Assembly: GCA_022822205.1 (NCBI GenBank)
Contig: JAJECC010000027.1
Span: 1 to 50,032 of the forward strand
DNA length: 50,032 nt
Reading direction: 5' to 3'
Source: Rhodospirillales bacterium
Lineage (GTDB): Bacteria > Pseudomonadota > Alphaproteobacteria > Rhodospirillales > UBA2165
Part shown: positions 8,426 to 16,237 of the stretch, piece after piece
Position numbering within the stretch: position 1 is the first letter of the stretch
Layout: the number at the start of each line of letters is the position of its first letter
The notes under the pieces: generated by a model
Told to the model about the DNA's origin: nothing
The model's database searches: none
The model's input: the letters and a program-made list of their open reading frames with translations, nothing else
Translations under genes and position numbers: made by a program

Positions 8426-8830
8426 CTAGCTTTCAGCGGCCATATCGGCGGAAAGCCCGTCGATGATCGGGCAGTCGGGGCGGTCGTCGCCATGGCATTT
8501 CTCGGCCAGTTCCCGAAGGGTTTGCCGCATGGACTGGAGATGAGCGATCCGCTGTTCGACCTCGGCGATATGGCGTTCGGTCAACGCCTTCACCTCGGCG
8601 CTCGCCCGATTGCGGTCCTGCCAAAGGTCCAACAGGTCACCGACATCGCGAATGGAGAAGCCCAGATCCCGGGCCCGATGGATAAATCTCAGGGTCTCGA
8701 GGTCGTCAGGCGAGTATTCCCTGTACCCGTTCTCGGCGCGCCGCGGCGCCGGACCAAGCCCGATGCTTTCGTAATAACGGATGGTCTTTGCCGCGATCCC
8801 GGATTTGTCGGCCACTTCGCTGATATTCAT
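8426..8830 (-). CDS. cueR: CueR/HmrR-type copper-responsive MerR regulator
   Basis: 134-residue MerR-family activator that untwists promoters with an over-long spacer when Cu(I) binds. The N-terminal winged helix-turn-helix MNISEVADKSGIAAKTIRYY is followed by a dimerisation helix (about 80-110). The metal loop has Cys112 and Cys120 (CHGDDRPDC), which is the CueR Cu(I)/Ag(I)/Au(I) pattern. The ATG at 8830 has a GAGGAT ribosome-binding site. It lies 44 bases downstream of copA on the same strand, so it is probably made from the copA promoter that it controls. Confidence 0.92.
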   Translation of the reverse strand: MNISEVADKSGIAAKTIRYYESIGLGPAPRRAENGYREYSPDDLETLRFIHRARDLGFSIRDVGDLLDLWQDRNRASAEVKALTERHIAEVEQRIAHLQSMRQTLRELAEKCHGDDRPDCPIIDGLSADMAAES

Positions 8831-8874
8831 TTCGATCCTCGAACGAATTGCCTGGTTCCGAAGTCAGATTGCGA

Positions 8875-11019
8875 TCAAAGCCGGGCCCGGCGCAACCGCA
8901 GCGCATTGGTAATCACCGAGACCGAGCTCAGGCTCATGGCGACGCTGGCGAAGATCGGGCTCAGCAACAGTCCAAACCACGGGAACAGAATTCCCGCCGC
9001 CAACGGCACCCCCAAAGTGTTGTAAGCAAACGCAAATCCCAGGTTCTGGCGAATGTTGCGCATGGTCGCCGCACTGAGATTCCGGGCCCGGACGATGCCC
9101 CGGAGATCGCCTTTCACCAGGGTCAGGCCGGCGCTTTCGACGGCGATGTCGGAGCCGTCGCCCATGGCGATGCCCACATCCGCCAGCGCCAGGGCCGGGG
9201 CATCGTTGATCCCGTCGCCTGCCATGGCGACCACCTTGCCCGCCGCCTTCAGATCGTTGATCAGGGCGGCTTTCGCCCGCGGGAGGATGCCCGCGTGAAT
9301 TCGCTCGACGCCAAGTTCCGACCCGACGGCCTCTGCCGTGCCGGCCGCATCGCCGGTGGCCATGATAATTTCAATCCCAGACTGTTTCAGCAACGGAACG
9401 GCTTCGCGCGTGCTTTCCTTGATTGGGTCGGTGACTACGAGAAGTGCAAGCAGTTCCGTGCCCCGCGCCAGATAGATCACCGTGCCGCCCGCGGCGGACG
9501 ACTTTTCCGCCATATCCCGAAGATGGTCTATCCCGATGCCCTGTTCCGCCATGAGCGATGGCCCCCCGAGGAACGTGACATGGCCATCGATGGCGCCGCT
9601 GACACCCAGTCCGTCCAGAGACTTGAATGCCGTGGCCTCGGCAGGTGTCAGGCCCCTCTCCCGGGCGGACTGCAGGATGGCCCGGGCGATGGGATGGGCG
9701 CTGCCGACTTCGAGAGAGGCGGCGAGGCGGAGCGCTTCCGCCTCGTTCGCGCCGCCCATGGGAAGAACCTGGGACAAAACCGGGCGGCCCTCGGTCAGGG
9801 TGCCCGTTTTATCGACAACCAATGTGTCCACCCGTTCCAGGGTTTCGAGAGCTTCGGCGTCCCGGGCGAGCACGCCGGCCCGCGCGCCCCGGCCCATGGC
9901 GACCATGATCGACATGGGCGTCGCCAGCCCGAGCGCACAGGGACACGCAATGATCAGGACGGCAACGGCATTGAGAAGCGCAAAGGTGAGCCGCGGTTCC
10001 GGCCCCACCGCCGCCCAGACGGCGAAGGTCGCGGCCGCCACCAAAACCACCGCCGGGACGAAATACCCGGCGGCGACATCGGCCAGCCTTTGGATGGGCG
10101 CCCGGCTCCGCTGGGCGTCGGCGACTATCTGGACCAGCTTCGACAGCATGGTCTCCCGGCCAACCCGGTCGGCGGACATGACGAAGCTCCCCGATATATT
10201 CGCGGTGCCGCCGATCACGGAATCATTCTCCGCCTTGACGACCGGCAGAGGTTCTCCGGTGATCATGGACTCGTCGACATCCGAGCGGCCATCGAGGATG
10301 CGGCCGTCGACGGGAATCGTATCTCCGGGGCGAACCCGAAGGGAATCACCTCGGGCGATTTCGTCCAACGGCACCTCGAAATCCCCGTCGGGGGTGACTT
10401 TAAGCGCGGTTGCCGGCTCCAGGCTCAAAAGCGCCCGGATGGCCTCTCCGGTGCGGTCCCGGGCGCGAAGCTCCAGCACCTGTCCCGCGGCAACCAGGAC
10501 GGTAATTGCGGCCGCGGCCTCGAAGTAGACCGGTACCGCGCCGCCATGGCCTTGAAAGGCAGGGGGGAAAATGCCCGGAAACAGCAGTGCGGCGACGCTG
10601 TAAATGTATGCGGTGCCCACGCCCAGCCCGATGAGGCTGAACATATTGAGCTTCCAGGTGCGGACGGACTGCCAGAACCGCACGAAGAACGGCGCGCCGG
10701 CCCACAACACCACGGGCGTGGAGAGCACGAACTGGATCCAGGCCGAGATATGGGCGGGAACCGCCGTCTCAACCGGATTCCCGGGAACCAGGTGCCCCAT
10801 GGCCAAAACCAGCACGGGGGCGCCAAACAATGCGCCCACCCACATCCGCCGGGTCATGTCGGTAAGTTCGGGATTTTCCAGGAAAACGGCTTCCGCCGGG
10901 TTTTCCGGTTCCAGTCCCATGCCGCAGTCGGGGCATGTGCCCGGCCCCGGATTGCGCACCTCCGGATGCATGGGACAGGTGTGAATGATCTCGGATGGGG
11001 CGGGCGCTGAGTCCAACAA
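8875..11019 (-). CDS. copA: Copper-translocating P1B-type ATPase
   Basis: Exports Cu(I) from the cytoplasm using ATP. 714 residues. In place of the usual N-terminal CxxC (HMA) domain there is a short metal-binding module with CPMHP (15-19) and CPDCGM (29-34). Core motifs: TGE (254-256), CPC metal site (359-361), DKTGT phosphorylation site (403-407), HP (442-443), GDGIND (601-606). The Cu(I)-ATPase markers YN (666-667) and MSLSS (695-699) in the last helices support copper specificity. The start is read as TTG at 11019, preceded by AGAAGG. Its promoter has the MerR-type 19-base spacer, and cueR follows. Confidence 0.93.
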   Translation of the reverse strand: MLDSAPAPSEIIHTCPMHPEVRNPGPGTCPDCGMGLEPENPAEAVFLENPELTDMTRRMWVGALFGAPVLVLAMGHLVPGNPVETAVPAHISAWIQFVLSTPVVLWAGAPFFVRFWQSVRTWKLNMFSLIGLGVGTAYIYSVAALLFPGIFPPAFQGHGGAVPVYFEAAAAITVLVAAGQVLELRARDRTGEAIRALLSLEPATALKVTPDGDFEVPLDEIARGDSLRVRPGDTIPVDGRILDGRSDVDESMITGEPLPVVKAENDSVIGGTANISGSFVMSADRVGRETMLSKLVQIVADAQRSRAPIQRLADVAAGYFVPAVVLVAAATFAVWAAVGPEPRLTFALLNAVAVLIIACPCALGLATPMSIMVAMGRGARAGVLARDAEALETLERVDTLVVDKTGTLTEGRPVLSQVLPMGGANEAEALRLAASLEVGSAHPIARAILQSARERGLTPAEATAFKSLDGLGVSGAIDGHVTFLGGPSLMAEQGIGIDHLRDMAEKSSAAGGTVIYLARGTELLALLVVTDPIKESTREAVPLLKQSGIEIIMATGDAAGTAEAVGSELGVERIHAGILPRAKAALINDLKAAGKVVAMAGDGINDAPALALADVGIAMGDGSDIAVESAGLTLVKGDLRGIVRARNLSAATMRNIRQNLGFAFAYNTLGVPLAAGILFPWFGLLLSPIFASVAMSLSSVSVITNALRLRRARL

Positions 11020-11024
11020 AAGAC

Positions 11025-11046
11025 ACCTTCTAGTCAGGTTGAAGGT
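11025..11046. promoter_or_regulatory. Second dyad covering the copA start region
   Basis: ACCTTC (11025-11030) and GAAGGT (11041-11046) form a perfect 6-base inverted repeat with a 10-base centre. The arms match CueR half-site sequence. On the copA strand one arm lies between the -10 element and the predicted start of transcription; the other contains the copA ribosome-binding site AGAAGG. Confidence 0.45.
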
Positions 11047-11047
11047 T

Positions 11048-11078
11048 TATATAGGGGTTCCAGCGGCGGGAAGGTCAA
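11048..11078 (-). promoter_or_regulatory. CueR-type copA promoter/operator
   Basis: On the minus strand: TTGACC (11078-11073), a 19-base spacer, then TATATA (11053-11048). A 19-base spacer in place of 17 is the hallmark of MerR-family promoters, which are inactive until the regulator distorts the DNA. Within the spacer, CCTTCC and GGAA-CC half-sites form the expected CueR/HmrR dyad; the second arm is imperfect. The predicted start of transcription is near 11041. Confidence 0.8.
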
Positions 11079-11209
11079 CCCGGGATGCATCCCAATGACG
11101 TGAGTTTTCTTGACCCTCGGCGGGCAGACTTGCAATGTGGCGCCCAGCCGATGATGGAACCGCGATTTTTCTAATTTTCCTAATAAATAAACTCTCATAA
11201 CCGATTGAA

Positions 11210-11800
11210 ATGATTTTATTAATCGACAACTACGATAGCTTCACCTACAACCTGTTCCACTATCTGGGTGAGCTCGGCGCGGAGATGGCCGTGCATCGCA
11301 ACGACGCCATAACGGTGGATGATGCCCTCGGCCTGAAACCGGACGGTGTACTGATATCACCCGGTCCGTGCGATCCCGACAAGGCGGGGATCTGCCTCGA
11401 TTTGGTGGCGGCCGCGGCGGCGGAGGGGCTGCCGCTGTTCGGTGTCTGCCTGGGGCACCAGGCCATCGGACAGGCGTTCGGCGCCAAGGTGGTCCGCGCG
11501 CCGGCTCCCATGCACGGCAAGATGAGCGCGGTTTCCCACGACGGATCGAGCGTGTTCAATGGGCTGAACAGCCCATTTCAGGCCACCCGCTATCATTCCC
11601 TCACCCTCGACGAGGAACCATGGCCGGAAGAGCTGGAAATCACCGCCCGCGGCGATGACGGCTTGATCATGGGGATTCAACACAGCACATTGCCGATCGC
11701 CGGGGTTCAATTTCACCCGGAAAGCATCGCATCGGAGCATGGGCACTCCATCCTGGGGAACTTTTTGAAGATGATCGAGAACGATAAGGTAGCGGCATGA
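11210..11800 (+). CDS. trpG: Anthranilate synthase component II (glutamine amidotransferase)
   Basis: Supplies ammonia from glutamine to TrpE. 196 residues, a class I glutaminase. It starts with [17 protein letters not shown]. The catalytic triad is visible as Cys80 in GVCLGHQ, and His169 and Glu171 in FHPESI. The ATG at 11210 has no obvious Shine-Dalgarno sequence and lies in an AT-rich stretch. Its stop overlaps the trpD start (ATGA). First gene of the trpGDC-moaC-moeA run. I could not identify a confident promoter in the 190 bases shared with divergent copA. Confidence 0.96.
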   Translation: MILLIDNYDSFTYNLFHYLGELGAEMAVHRNDAITVDDALGLKPDGVLISPGPCDPDKAGICLDLVAAAAAEGLPLFGVCLGHQAIGQAFGAKVVRAPAPMHGKMSAVSHDGSSVFNGLNSPFQATRYHSLTLDEEPWPEELEITARGDDGLIMGIQHSTLPIAGVQFHPESIASEHGHSILGNFLKMIENDKVAA

Positions 11801-12843
11801 ACGACATGCCCGATATGAAAAACTACATTGCCGCCGCGGCAGGCGGTTCGCCGCTGGATGAGGCCCAGGCCGAGGCCGCGTTCAACATCATCATGTCCGG
11901 CGATGCGACACCCGCTCAAATCGGCGGCTTTCTGATGGCGCTTCGCGTCCGGGGCGAGACGGTCGAGGAAATCACCGGCGCCGCCCGGGCCATGCGGGCC
12001 AAATGCCTCTATGTGGAAGCGCCGGACAACGCCATGGATGTGGTGGGGACCGGCGGCGACGCCACCGGGACCTACAACATTTCCACGGGCGCCGCCTTGG
12101 TTGTCGCCGCCTGCGGCGTACCGGTCGCCAAGCACGGCAATCGGGCGCTGTCTTCGAAGTCCGGCGCGGCGGATACCCTGGCTGCCCTCGGCATCAATAC
12201 GGATGCGGATTTCGACCTGATCGAACAATCCATCGCCGAGGCCGGCATCGGTTTCCTCATGGCGCCCCGTCACCACAGCGCCATGCGCCACGTTGCCGGC
12301 GCCCGGGTGGAGTTGGCCACCCGCACCATCTTCAATCTGCTGGGACCGATCTGCAACCCGGCGGGGGTCAAACGGCAACTGACCGGGGTCTTCGCCCGGG
12401 AATGGGTCGAACCGGTGGCCAGCACCCTCGGCCGGCTGGGCAGCGAGCGCGCCTGGGTGATGCACGGCGGCGACGGCACCGATGAGCTGACCACCACCGG
12501 GGTTTCCTATGTTTCCGAGTGGAACGGCGGCGCGGTGACCAGTTTCGAAGTGTCGCCGGAGGACGCCGGGCTGCCGGTGGCCAAACCCGAGGACCTCAAA
12601 GGCGGGGATGCCGGGACCAATGCCGCCGCCCTCCGCGCCGTCTTGGCCGGTGAGTCCGGGGCCTACCGGGACGTGGTGTTGTACAACGCGGCCGCCGCCC
12701 TCGTGGTCGCCGACAAAGCAGGCGATCTCCGGGCGGGCGTCGAAATGGCGGCCGAGGCCGTCGATAGCGGCAAGGCGCAGGCGTCCCTGGATCGCATGAT
12801 CGAACTGACCAACAGCCGCAACGAGGAGGGAGGGGACGGGTGA
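11797..12843 (+). CDS. trpD: Anthranilate phosphoribosyltransferase
   Basis: Transfers phosphoribose from PRPP to anthranilate, the second step of the tryptophan branch. 348 residues. Motifs: [20 protein letters not shown] (PRPP and phosphate binding), [47 protein letters not shown] and [15 protein letters not shown]. It has an ATGA overlap with trpG upstream and a GTGA overlap with trpC downstream, so expression is coupled along the operon. Confidence 0.97.
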   Translation: MNDMPDMKNYIAAAAGGSPLDEAQAEAAFNIIMSGDATPAQIGGFLMALRVRGETVEEITGAARAMRAKCLYVEAPDNAMDVVGTGGDATGTYNISTGAALVVAACGVPVAKHGNRALSSKSGAADTLAALGINTDADFDLIEQSIAEAGIGFLMAPRHHSAMRHVAGARVELATRTIFNLLGPICNPAGVKRQLTGVFAREWVEPVASTLGRLGSERAWVMHGGDGTDELTTTGVSYVSEWNGGAVTSFEVSPEDAGLPVAKPEDLKGGDAGTNAAALRAVLAGESGAYRDVVLYNAAAALVVADKAGDLRAGVEMAAEAVDSGKAQASLDRMIELTNSRNEEGGDG

Positions 12844-13655
12844 GCGACGTCCTCGAGAAGATCTGTAACGACAAGCGCGCTCACATCGAAGCGCAAAAGG
12901 CCGCGCGCCCCCCGGGTGAGGTCAAGGCCGCGGCCGCCGGGGCTTCGGCACCCAGAGGTTTTGCGGAACGGCTAAAAGCTGCGGGTGAGACCGGGTACGG
13001 CCTGGTCGCCGAGATCAAGAAGGCGTCGCCTTCCCGCGGCCTGATCCGCGCGGATTTCGACCCCCCTGCCCTGGCGAAAGCCTACTCGGACGGCGGCGCG
13101 GCCTGCCTTTCGGTTCTGACCGATATTCCTTATTTCCAGGGTGACGATGCGTTCCTCGCCCGGGCGCGGGAGGCGGTCGACCTGCCGGCGCTCCGCAAGG
13201 ATTTCATGCTCGACCCCTATCAGGTGTACGAGGCCCGGGCGATCGGCGCCGACTGTATCCTGTTGATCATGGCCGCGTTGAGTGACGCGGACGCCGCCGA
13301 GCTCGCCCGGATCGCGGAAGATCTCGGGATGGATGTCCTGGTCGAGGTTCACGACGAGGCGGAGATGGAGCGCGCGCTCGCCCTGTCGCCTTCCCTCCTC
13401 GGGATCAACAACCGCAACCTCAAGACCCTCGACGTGGATCTCGCCACGACGGAGCGGCTCGCGCCCATGAGCACCGGCGACGCGGTTCTGGTCAGCGAGA
13501 GCGGGCTCCATGGGCCGGCCGACCTCGCCCGGATGAGCGCCATTGGGATCAATTGCTTCCTGGTCGGGGAATCGCTGATGAAGCAGCCGGATGTGGCGCA
13601 AGCCACCCGCGATCTTCTGCGGCTGCCCGCGGATGCCGACCGGGCGAGCGCCTGA
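12840..13655 (+). CDS. trpC: Indole-3-glycerol phosphate synthase
   Basis: Closes the indole ring from CdRP. 271 residues, a TIM barrel without a fused TrpF domain. Visible family segments: [15 protein letters not shown] (catalytic Lys), [70 protein letters not shown] and FLVGESLMK. The GTG start at 12840 overlaps the trpD stop. moaC follows after 5 bases. Confidence 0.97.
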   Translation: MSDVLEKICNDKRAHIEAQKAARPPGEVKAAAAGASAPRGFAERLKAAGETGYGLVAEIKKASPSRGLIRADFDPPALAKAYSDGGAACLSVLTDIPYFQGDDAFLARAREAVDLPALRKDFMLDPYQVYEARAIGADCILLIMAALSDADAAELARIAEDLGMDVLVEVHDEAEMERALALSPSLLGINNRNLKTLDVDLATTERLAPMSTGDAVLVSESGLHGPADLARMSAIGINCFLVGESLMKQPDVAQATRDLLRLPADADRASA

Positions 13656-13660
13656 GCGGC

Positions 13661-14149
13661 ATGCCGAAGCTCACCCACATCGATGACGACGGCAACGCGG
13701 TGATGGTCGACGTCTCCGGGAAGGACCGGACCGAACGGACGGCCACGGCGGCGGGCTCGGTCTATATGATGCCGGAAACCCTGAAGTTGATCATGGAAGG
13801 CGGGGTCAAGAAGGGAGACGTGCTCACCGTCGCCCAGCTCGCCGGCATCATGGGAGCCAAGAAGACCTCCGACCTGATCCCCCTTTGCCATCCGCTGGAG
13901 TTAAGTTCGGTGACGCTGGAGCTGACCTGCGACCCGGACCGCAACGCCGTCGACATTGCCGCCACTTGTAAAGTGACCGGCAAGACCGGTGTTGAGATGG
14001 AAGCGATGACGGCGGTCAGCATCGCGGCGCTTACCGTCTACGACATGGTCAAGGCGGTGGACCGGGGTATCCGGATCGGCGATATACGGCTGGTCCGCAA
14101 GTCGGGCGGCAAGTCCGGCGCCTTCGACGCGGAGACCCGGCCCTCATGA
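13661..14149 (+). CDS. moaC: Cyclic pyranopterin monophosphate synthase
   Basis: Converts the MoaA product (a 3',8-cyclo-GTP derivative) to cPMP in molybdenum cofactor synthesis. 162 residues. Diagnostic segments: MPKLTHIDDDGNAVMVDVS, GVKKGDVLTVAQLAGIMGAK, DLIPLCHPLELSSV, KTGVEMEAMTAVSIAALTVYDM and KAVDRGI, which include the conserved catalytic Lys and Asp. The ATG at 13661 follows the trpC stop by 5 bases; the frame is open further upstream but homology starts here. It overlaps moeA by ATGA. Linkage of trpC with moaC-moeA is typical of alphaproteobacteria. Confidence 0.97.
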   Translation: MPKLTHIDDDGNAVMVDVSGKDRTERTATAAGSVYMMPETLKLIMEGGVKKGDVLTVAQLAGIMGAKKTSDLIPLCHPLELSSVTLELTCDPDRNAVDIAATCKVTGKTGVEMEAMTAVSIAALTVYDMVKAVDRGIRIGDIRLVRKSGGKSGAFDAETRPS

Positions 14150-15363
14150 TGATTTCCGTCGCGGACGCCCTGGCGCAGGTCCTGGCCGGCGTCGAGCCCC
14201 TCAATGCGGAGCGGGTCGGCGTCGCCAACGCGTTTGGGCGCGTGCTGGCCGAAGATGTCGCCTCGCGGCTCACCCAGCCGCCGCGCGCGGTCTCGGCCAT
14301 GGACGGCTACGCGGTGCGCGCCGAGGATGTCGGCAAGGTGCCGGCAACATTGACCCGGATCGGCGAATCGGCGGCCGGCAACGGATATGACGGCGGTATC
14401 TCCGCCGGCCAGACGGTGCGTATCTTCACCGGCGCCCCTGTCCCCGACGGCGCCGATGCGATCGTCATTCAGGAGGACACCGAAACCGACGGCGACAAGA
14501 TCACCATGACCGAGGCGCCCACGCCCGGCCGTTACATCCGCTCCGCCGGGCTGGATTTCGCCGAGGGCGACGTTCTGCTGGCCCGGGGCCGGCGCATGAC
14601 CGCCCGCGATGTGAGCTTGGCCGCCGCCATGAATGTGCCTTGGCTAACGGTCACCCGGAAGCCGCGGATCGCGCTGCTGTCCACGGGCGATGAACTGGTG
14701 TTGCCGGGCGAGCCGGTCGGGCCCGACCAGATCATCAGCTCCAACAGCATCGGCCTTGGATCGTTCATTCAGGCCATGGGCGGCGAAGCCGTCAATCTCG
14801 GGATCGCCCGGGATGACCCCGACGATCTCCGCCGGATGCTCGACGGCGTCCGGGGCGCCGACATGCTGGTGACCATCGGCGGCGCGTCGGTCGGCGACTA
14901 TGATCTGGTCAAGACGGTGCTTGGCGGCGAAGGCCTGGATATCACCTTCTCCACCGTCGCCATGCGGCCGGGCAAGCCGCTGATATTCGGCGCCATCCAC
15001 GGCAAACCGATGCTCGGATTGCCGGGGAATCCGGTCTCGGCGGGCGTCACTTCGGTGCTGTTCCTGCGCCCGGCCATCGGCGTCATGCTCGGACTGAACA
15101 ATGACGAAACCCCACGGGAGACAGCGCTCCTCGGCCGCGATGTTCCGGCCAACGATCACCGTCAGGACTACCTGCGCTCGACCCTCGGTATGAGCCCCGA
15201 TGGCGAATTGACCGCCACCCCGTTCAAGAAACAGGATAGCTCCATGCTGCGCCTGTTTGCCCAGTCCGATTGTCTGGTCGTCCGGCCGCCCAACGCTCCG
15301 CCGCTGGCCGCGGGTGAGCGGGTCGACATCGTCCGGCTGGACTGGAGCAATCTCTCGGTCTGA
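14146..15363 (+). CDS. moeA: Molybdopterin molybdenumtransferase
   Basis: Inserts molybdate into adenylated molybdopterin. 405 residues, the standard length. The N-terminal region contains PPRAVSAMDGYAVRAED and VRIFTGAPVPDGADAIVIQED. The MoCF-like domain shows LLSTGDELV, SSNSIGLGSFI and IGGASVGDYDLVK, followed by MRPGKPLIFGAI and GLPGNPVSA. The C-terminal domain IV ends at LDWSNLSV. It overlaps moaC by four bases and is the last gene of this operon; the lexA promoter begins about 55 bases further on. Confidence 0.97.
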   Translation: MMISVADALAQVLAGVEPLNAERVGVANAFGRVLAEDVASRLTQPPRAVSAMDGYAVRAEDVGKVPATLTRIGESAAGNGYDGGISAGQTVRIFTGAPVPDGADAIVIQEDTETDGDKITMTEAPTPGRYIRSAGLDFAEGDVLLARGRRMTARDVSLAAAMNVPWLTVTRKPRIALLSTGDELVLPGEPVGPDQIISSNSIGLGSFIQAMGGEAVNLGIARDDPDDLRRMLDGVRGADMLVTIGGASVGDYDLVKTVLGGEGLDITFSTVAMRPGKPLIFGAIHGKPMLGLPGNPVSAGVTSVLFLRPAIGVMLGLNNDETPRETALLGRDVPANDHRQDYLRSTLGMSPDGELTATPFKKQDSSMLRLFAQSDCLVVRPPNAPPLAAGERVDIVRLDWSNLSV

Positions 15364-15417
15364 GTCCCCGTCGCGGCCCAAATCGAAAATTTTTGGGTAA
15401 TTTCGCAAAATTCCCTA

Positions 15418-15446
15418 TTGACCCCAAAAAAGAACCAAACTAGAAC
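15418..15446 (+). promoter_or_regulatory. lexA promoter
   Basis: TTGACC (15418-15423), an exact 17-base spacer, then TAGAAC (15441-15446). The -10 element is embedded in the second half of the SOS box, so bound LexA would block RNA polymerase directly: classic autoregulation. The predicted start of transcription is near 15453. Confidence 0.65.
15432..15446 (+). promoter_or_regulatory. SOS box (LexA operator), direct repeat
   Basis: GAAC-N7-GAAC, with half-sites at 15432-15435 and 15443-15446. This direct-repeat form is the known alphaproteobacterial LexA box, unlike the palindromic box of gammaproteobacteria. Confidence 0.82.
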
Positions 15447-15456
15447 ATGTATGGGC

Positions 15457-15471
15457 GTTTCGGTTTTGTTC
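15457..15471 (+). promoter_or_regulatory. Possible second, degenerate SOS box
   Basis: GTTT-N7-GTTC, with half-sites at 15457-15460 and 15468-15471: one mismatch from GTTC-N7-GTTC, the reverse-strand form of the same box. It lies just downstream of the predicted start of transcription. Confidence 0.4.
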
Positions 15472-15535
15472 CATATGTAGTGTTGACCGCCCAAATTAAC
15501 CCAGGGTCTTGTCGCACCGTATGAAGGGGGTCCCA

Positions 15536-16237
15536 ATGTTGACCAAGAAGCAGTACGAATTGCTGGTTTTTATCGACCAAAAACTGCGGGAAACCGGGGT
15601 TCCGCCCTCTTTCGACGAAATGAAGGACGCACTTGATCTGCGCTCCAAATCCGGAATCCACAGGCTGATTACCGGCCTGGAAGAACGGGGTTTTATCCGT
15701 CGCCTTCCCCATCGGGCGCGGGCCTTGGAAATCCTCCGCCTGCCGGAGAATTTCCGTTCCGGCGACTTGCAGCCGGCGCGGCCCAACGGCTTCACCCCCA
15801 ATGTCATCGAAGGCGGCTTCCGGCCGAAATCGCCCGAACCGGCGACCGCGGAAGAGCCGACGGCATTGCCGCTTCTGGGCAGGATCGCCGCCGGCACACC
15901 CATCGAGGCGCTGCGCGATCCGACCGGCAACATCGATATTCCCCCCTCCATGCTCGGCGGGGGTGAGCACTATGCCCTGGAGATCGATGGCGATTCGATG
16001 ATCGACGCGGGCATCCACGATGGCGACACGGTGGTCATCGAGCAATGCGACACGGCGGAGAGCGGATCCATCGTCGTGGCGCTGGTCGACCGCAGCGAAG
16101 TCACGCTGAAGCGTCTGCGCCGCAAGGGCGGGACCGTGGCGCTCGAGCCCGCCAATAAGGACTACGAAACGCGGATATTTGGGCCCGACCGGGTTCAGGT
16201 CCAGGGACGCCTTGTAGGCCTGTTCAGGAAGTACTAG
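15536..16237 (+). CDS. lexA: SOS repressor LexA
   Basis: Represses DNA-damage genes and self-cleaves when activated by RecA. 233 residues. The N-terminal winged helix is [17 protein letters not shown] ... [18 protein letters not shown]. The linker is long and Pro-rich (about 70-110), as in other alphaproteobacteria. The cleavage site is Ala119-Gly120 in RIAAGTP. The peptidase S24 dyad is Ser154 (GDSM) and Lys192 (VTLKRL). The ATG at 15536 is chosen for its AAGGGGG ribosome-binding site and family start; earlier in-frame starts add only a few residues. Its stop overlaps the comEC stop on the other strand. Confidence 0.96.
   Translation: MLTKKQYELLVFIDQKLRETGVPPSFDEMKDALDLRSKSGIHRLITGLEERGFIRRLPHRARALEILRLPENFRSGDLQPARPNGFTPNVIEGGFRPKSPEPATAEEPTALPLLGRIAAGTPIEALRDPTGNIDIPPSMLGGGEHYALEIDGDSMIDAGIHDGDTVVIEQCDTAESGSIVVALVDRSEVTLKRLRRKGGTVALEPANKDYETRIFGPDRVQVQGRLVGLFRKY

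Noticed and set aside
8848..11010. A 720-codon open frame on the plus strand
   Set aside because: It is the antisense shadow of copA, whose protein has every P-type ATPase motif. The shadow is low-complexity Arg/Gly/His/Pro-rich, as expected in GC-rich DNA, and has no recognisable domain.
11135..11200. A 21-codon open frame before trpG as a tryptophan leader peptide
   Set aside because: It has a single Trp codon as its second residue, with no run of Trp codons and no terminator/antiterminator pair before trpG.
15377..15397. CCCAAA...TTTGGG inverted repeat after moeA as an intrinsic terminator
   Set aside because: The stem is only six pairs with a 9-base loop and no T-run follows on the plus strand.
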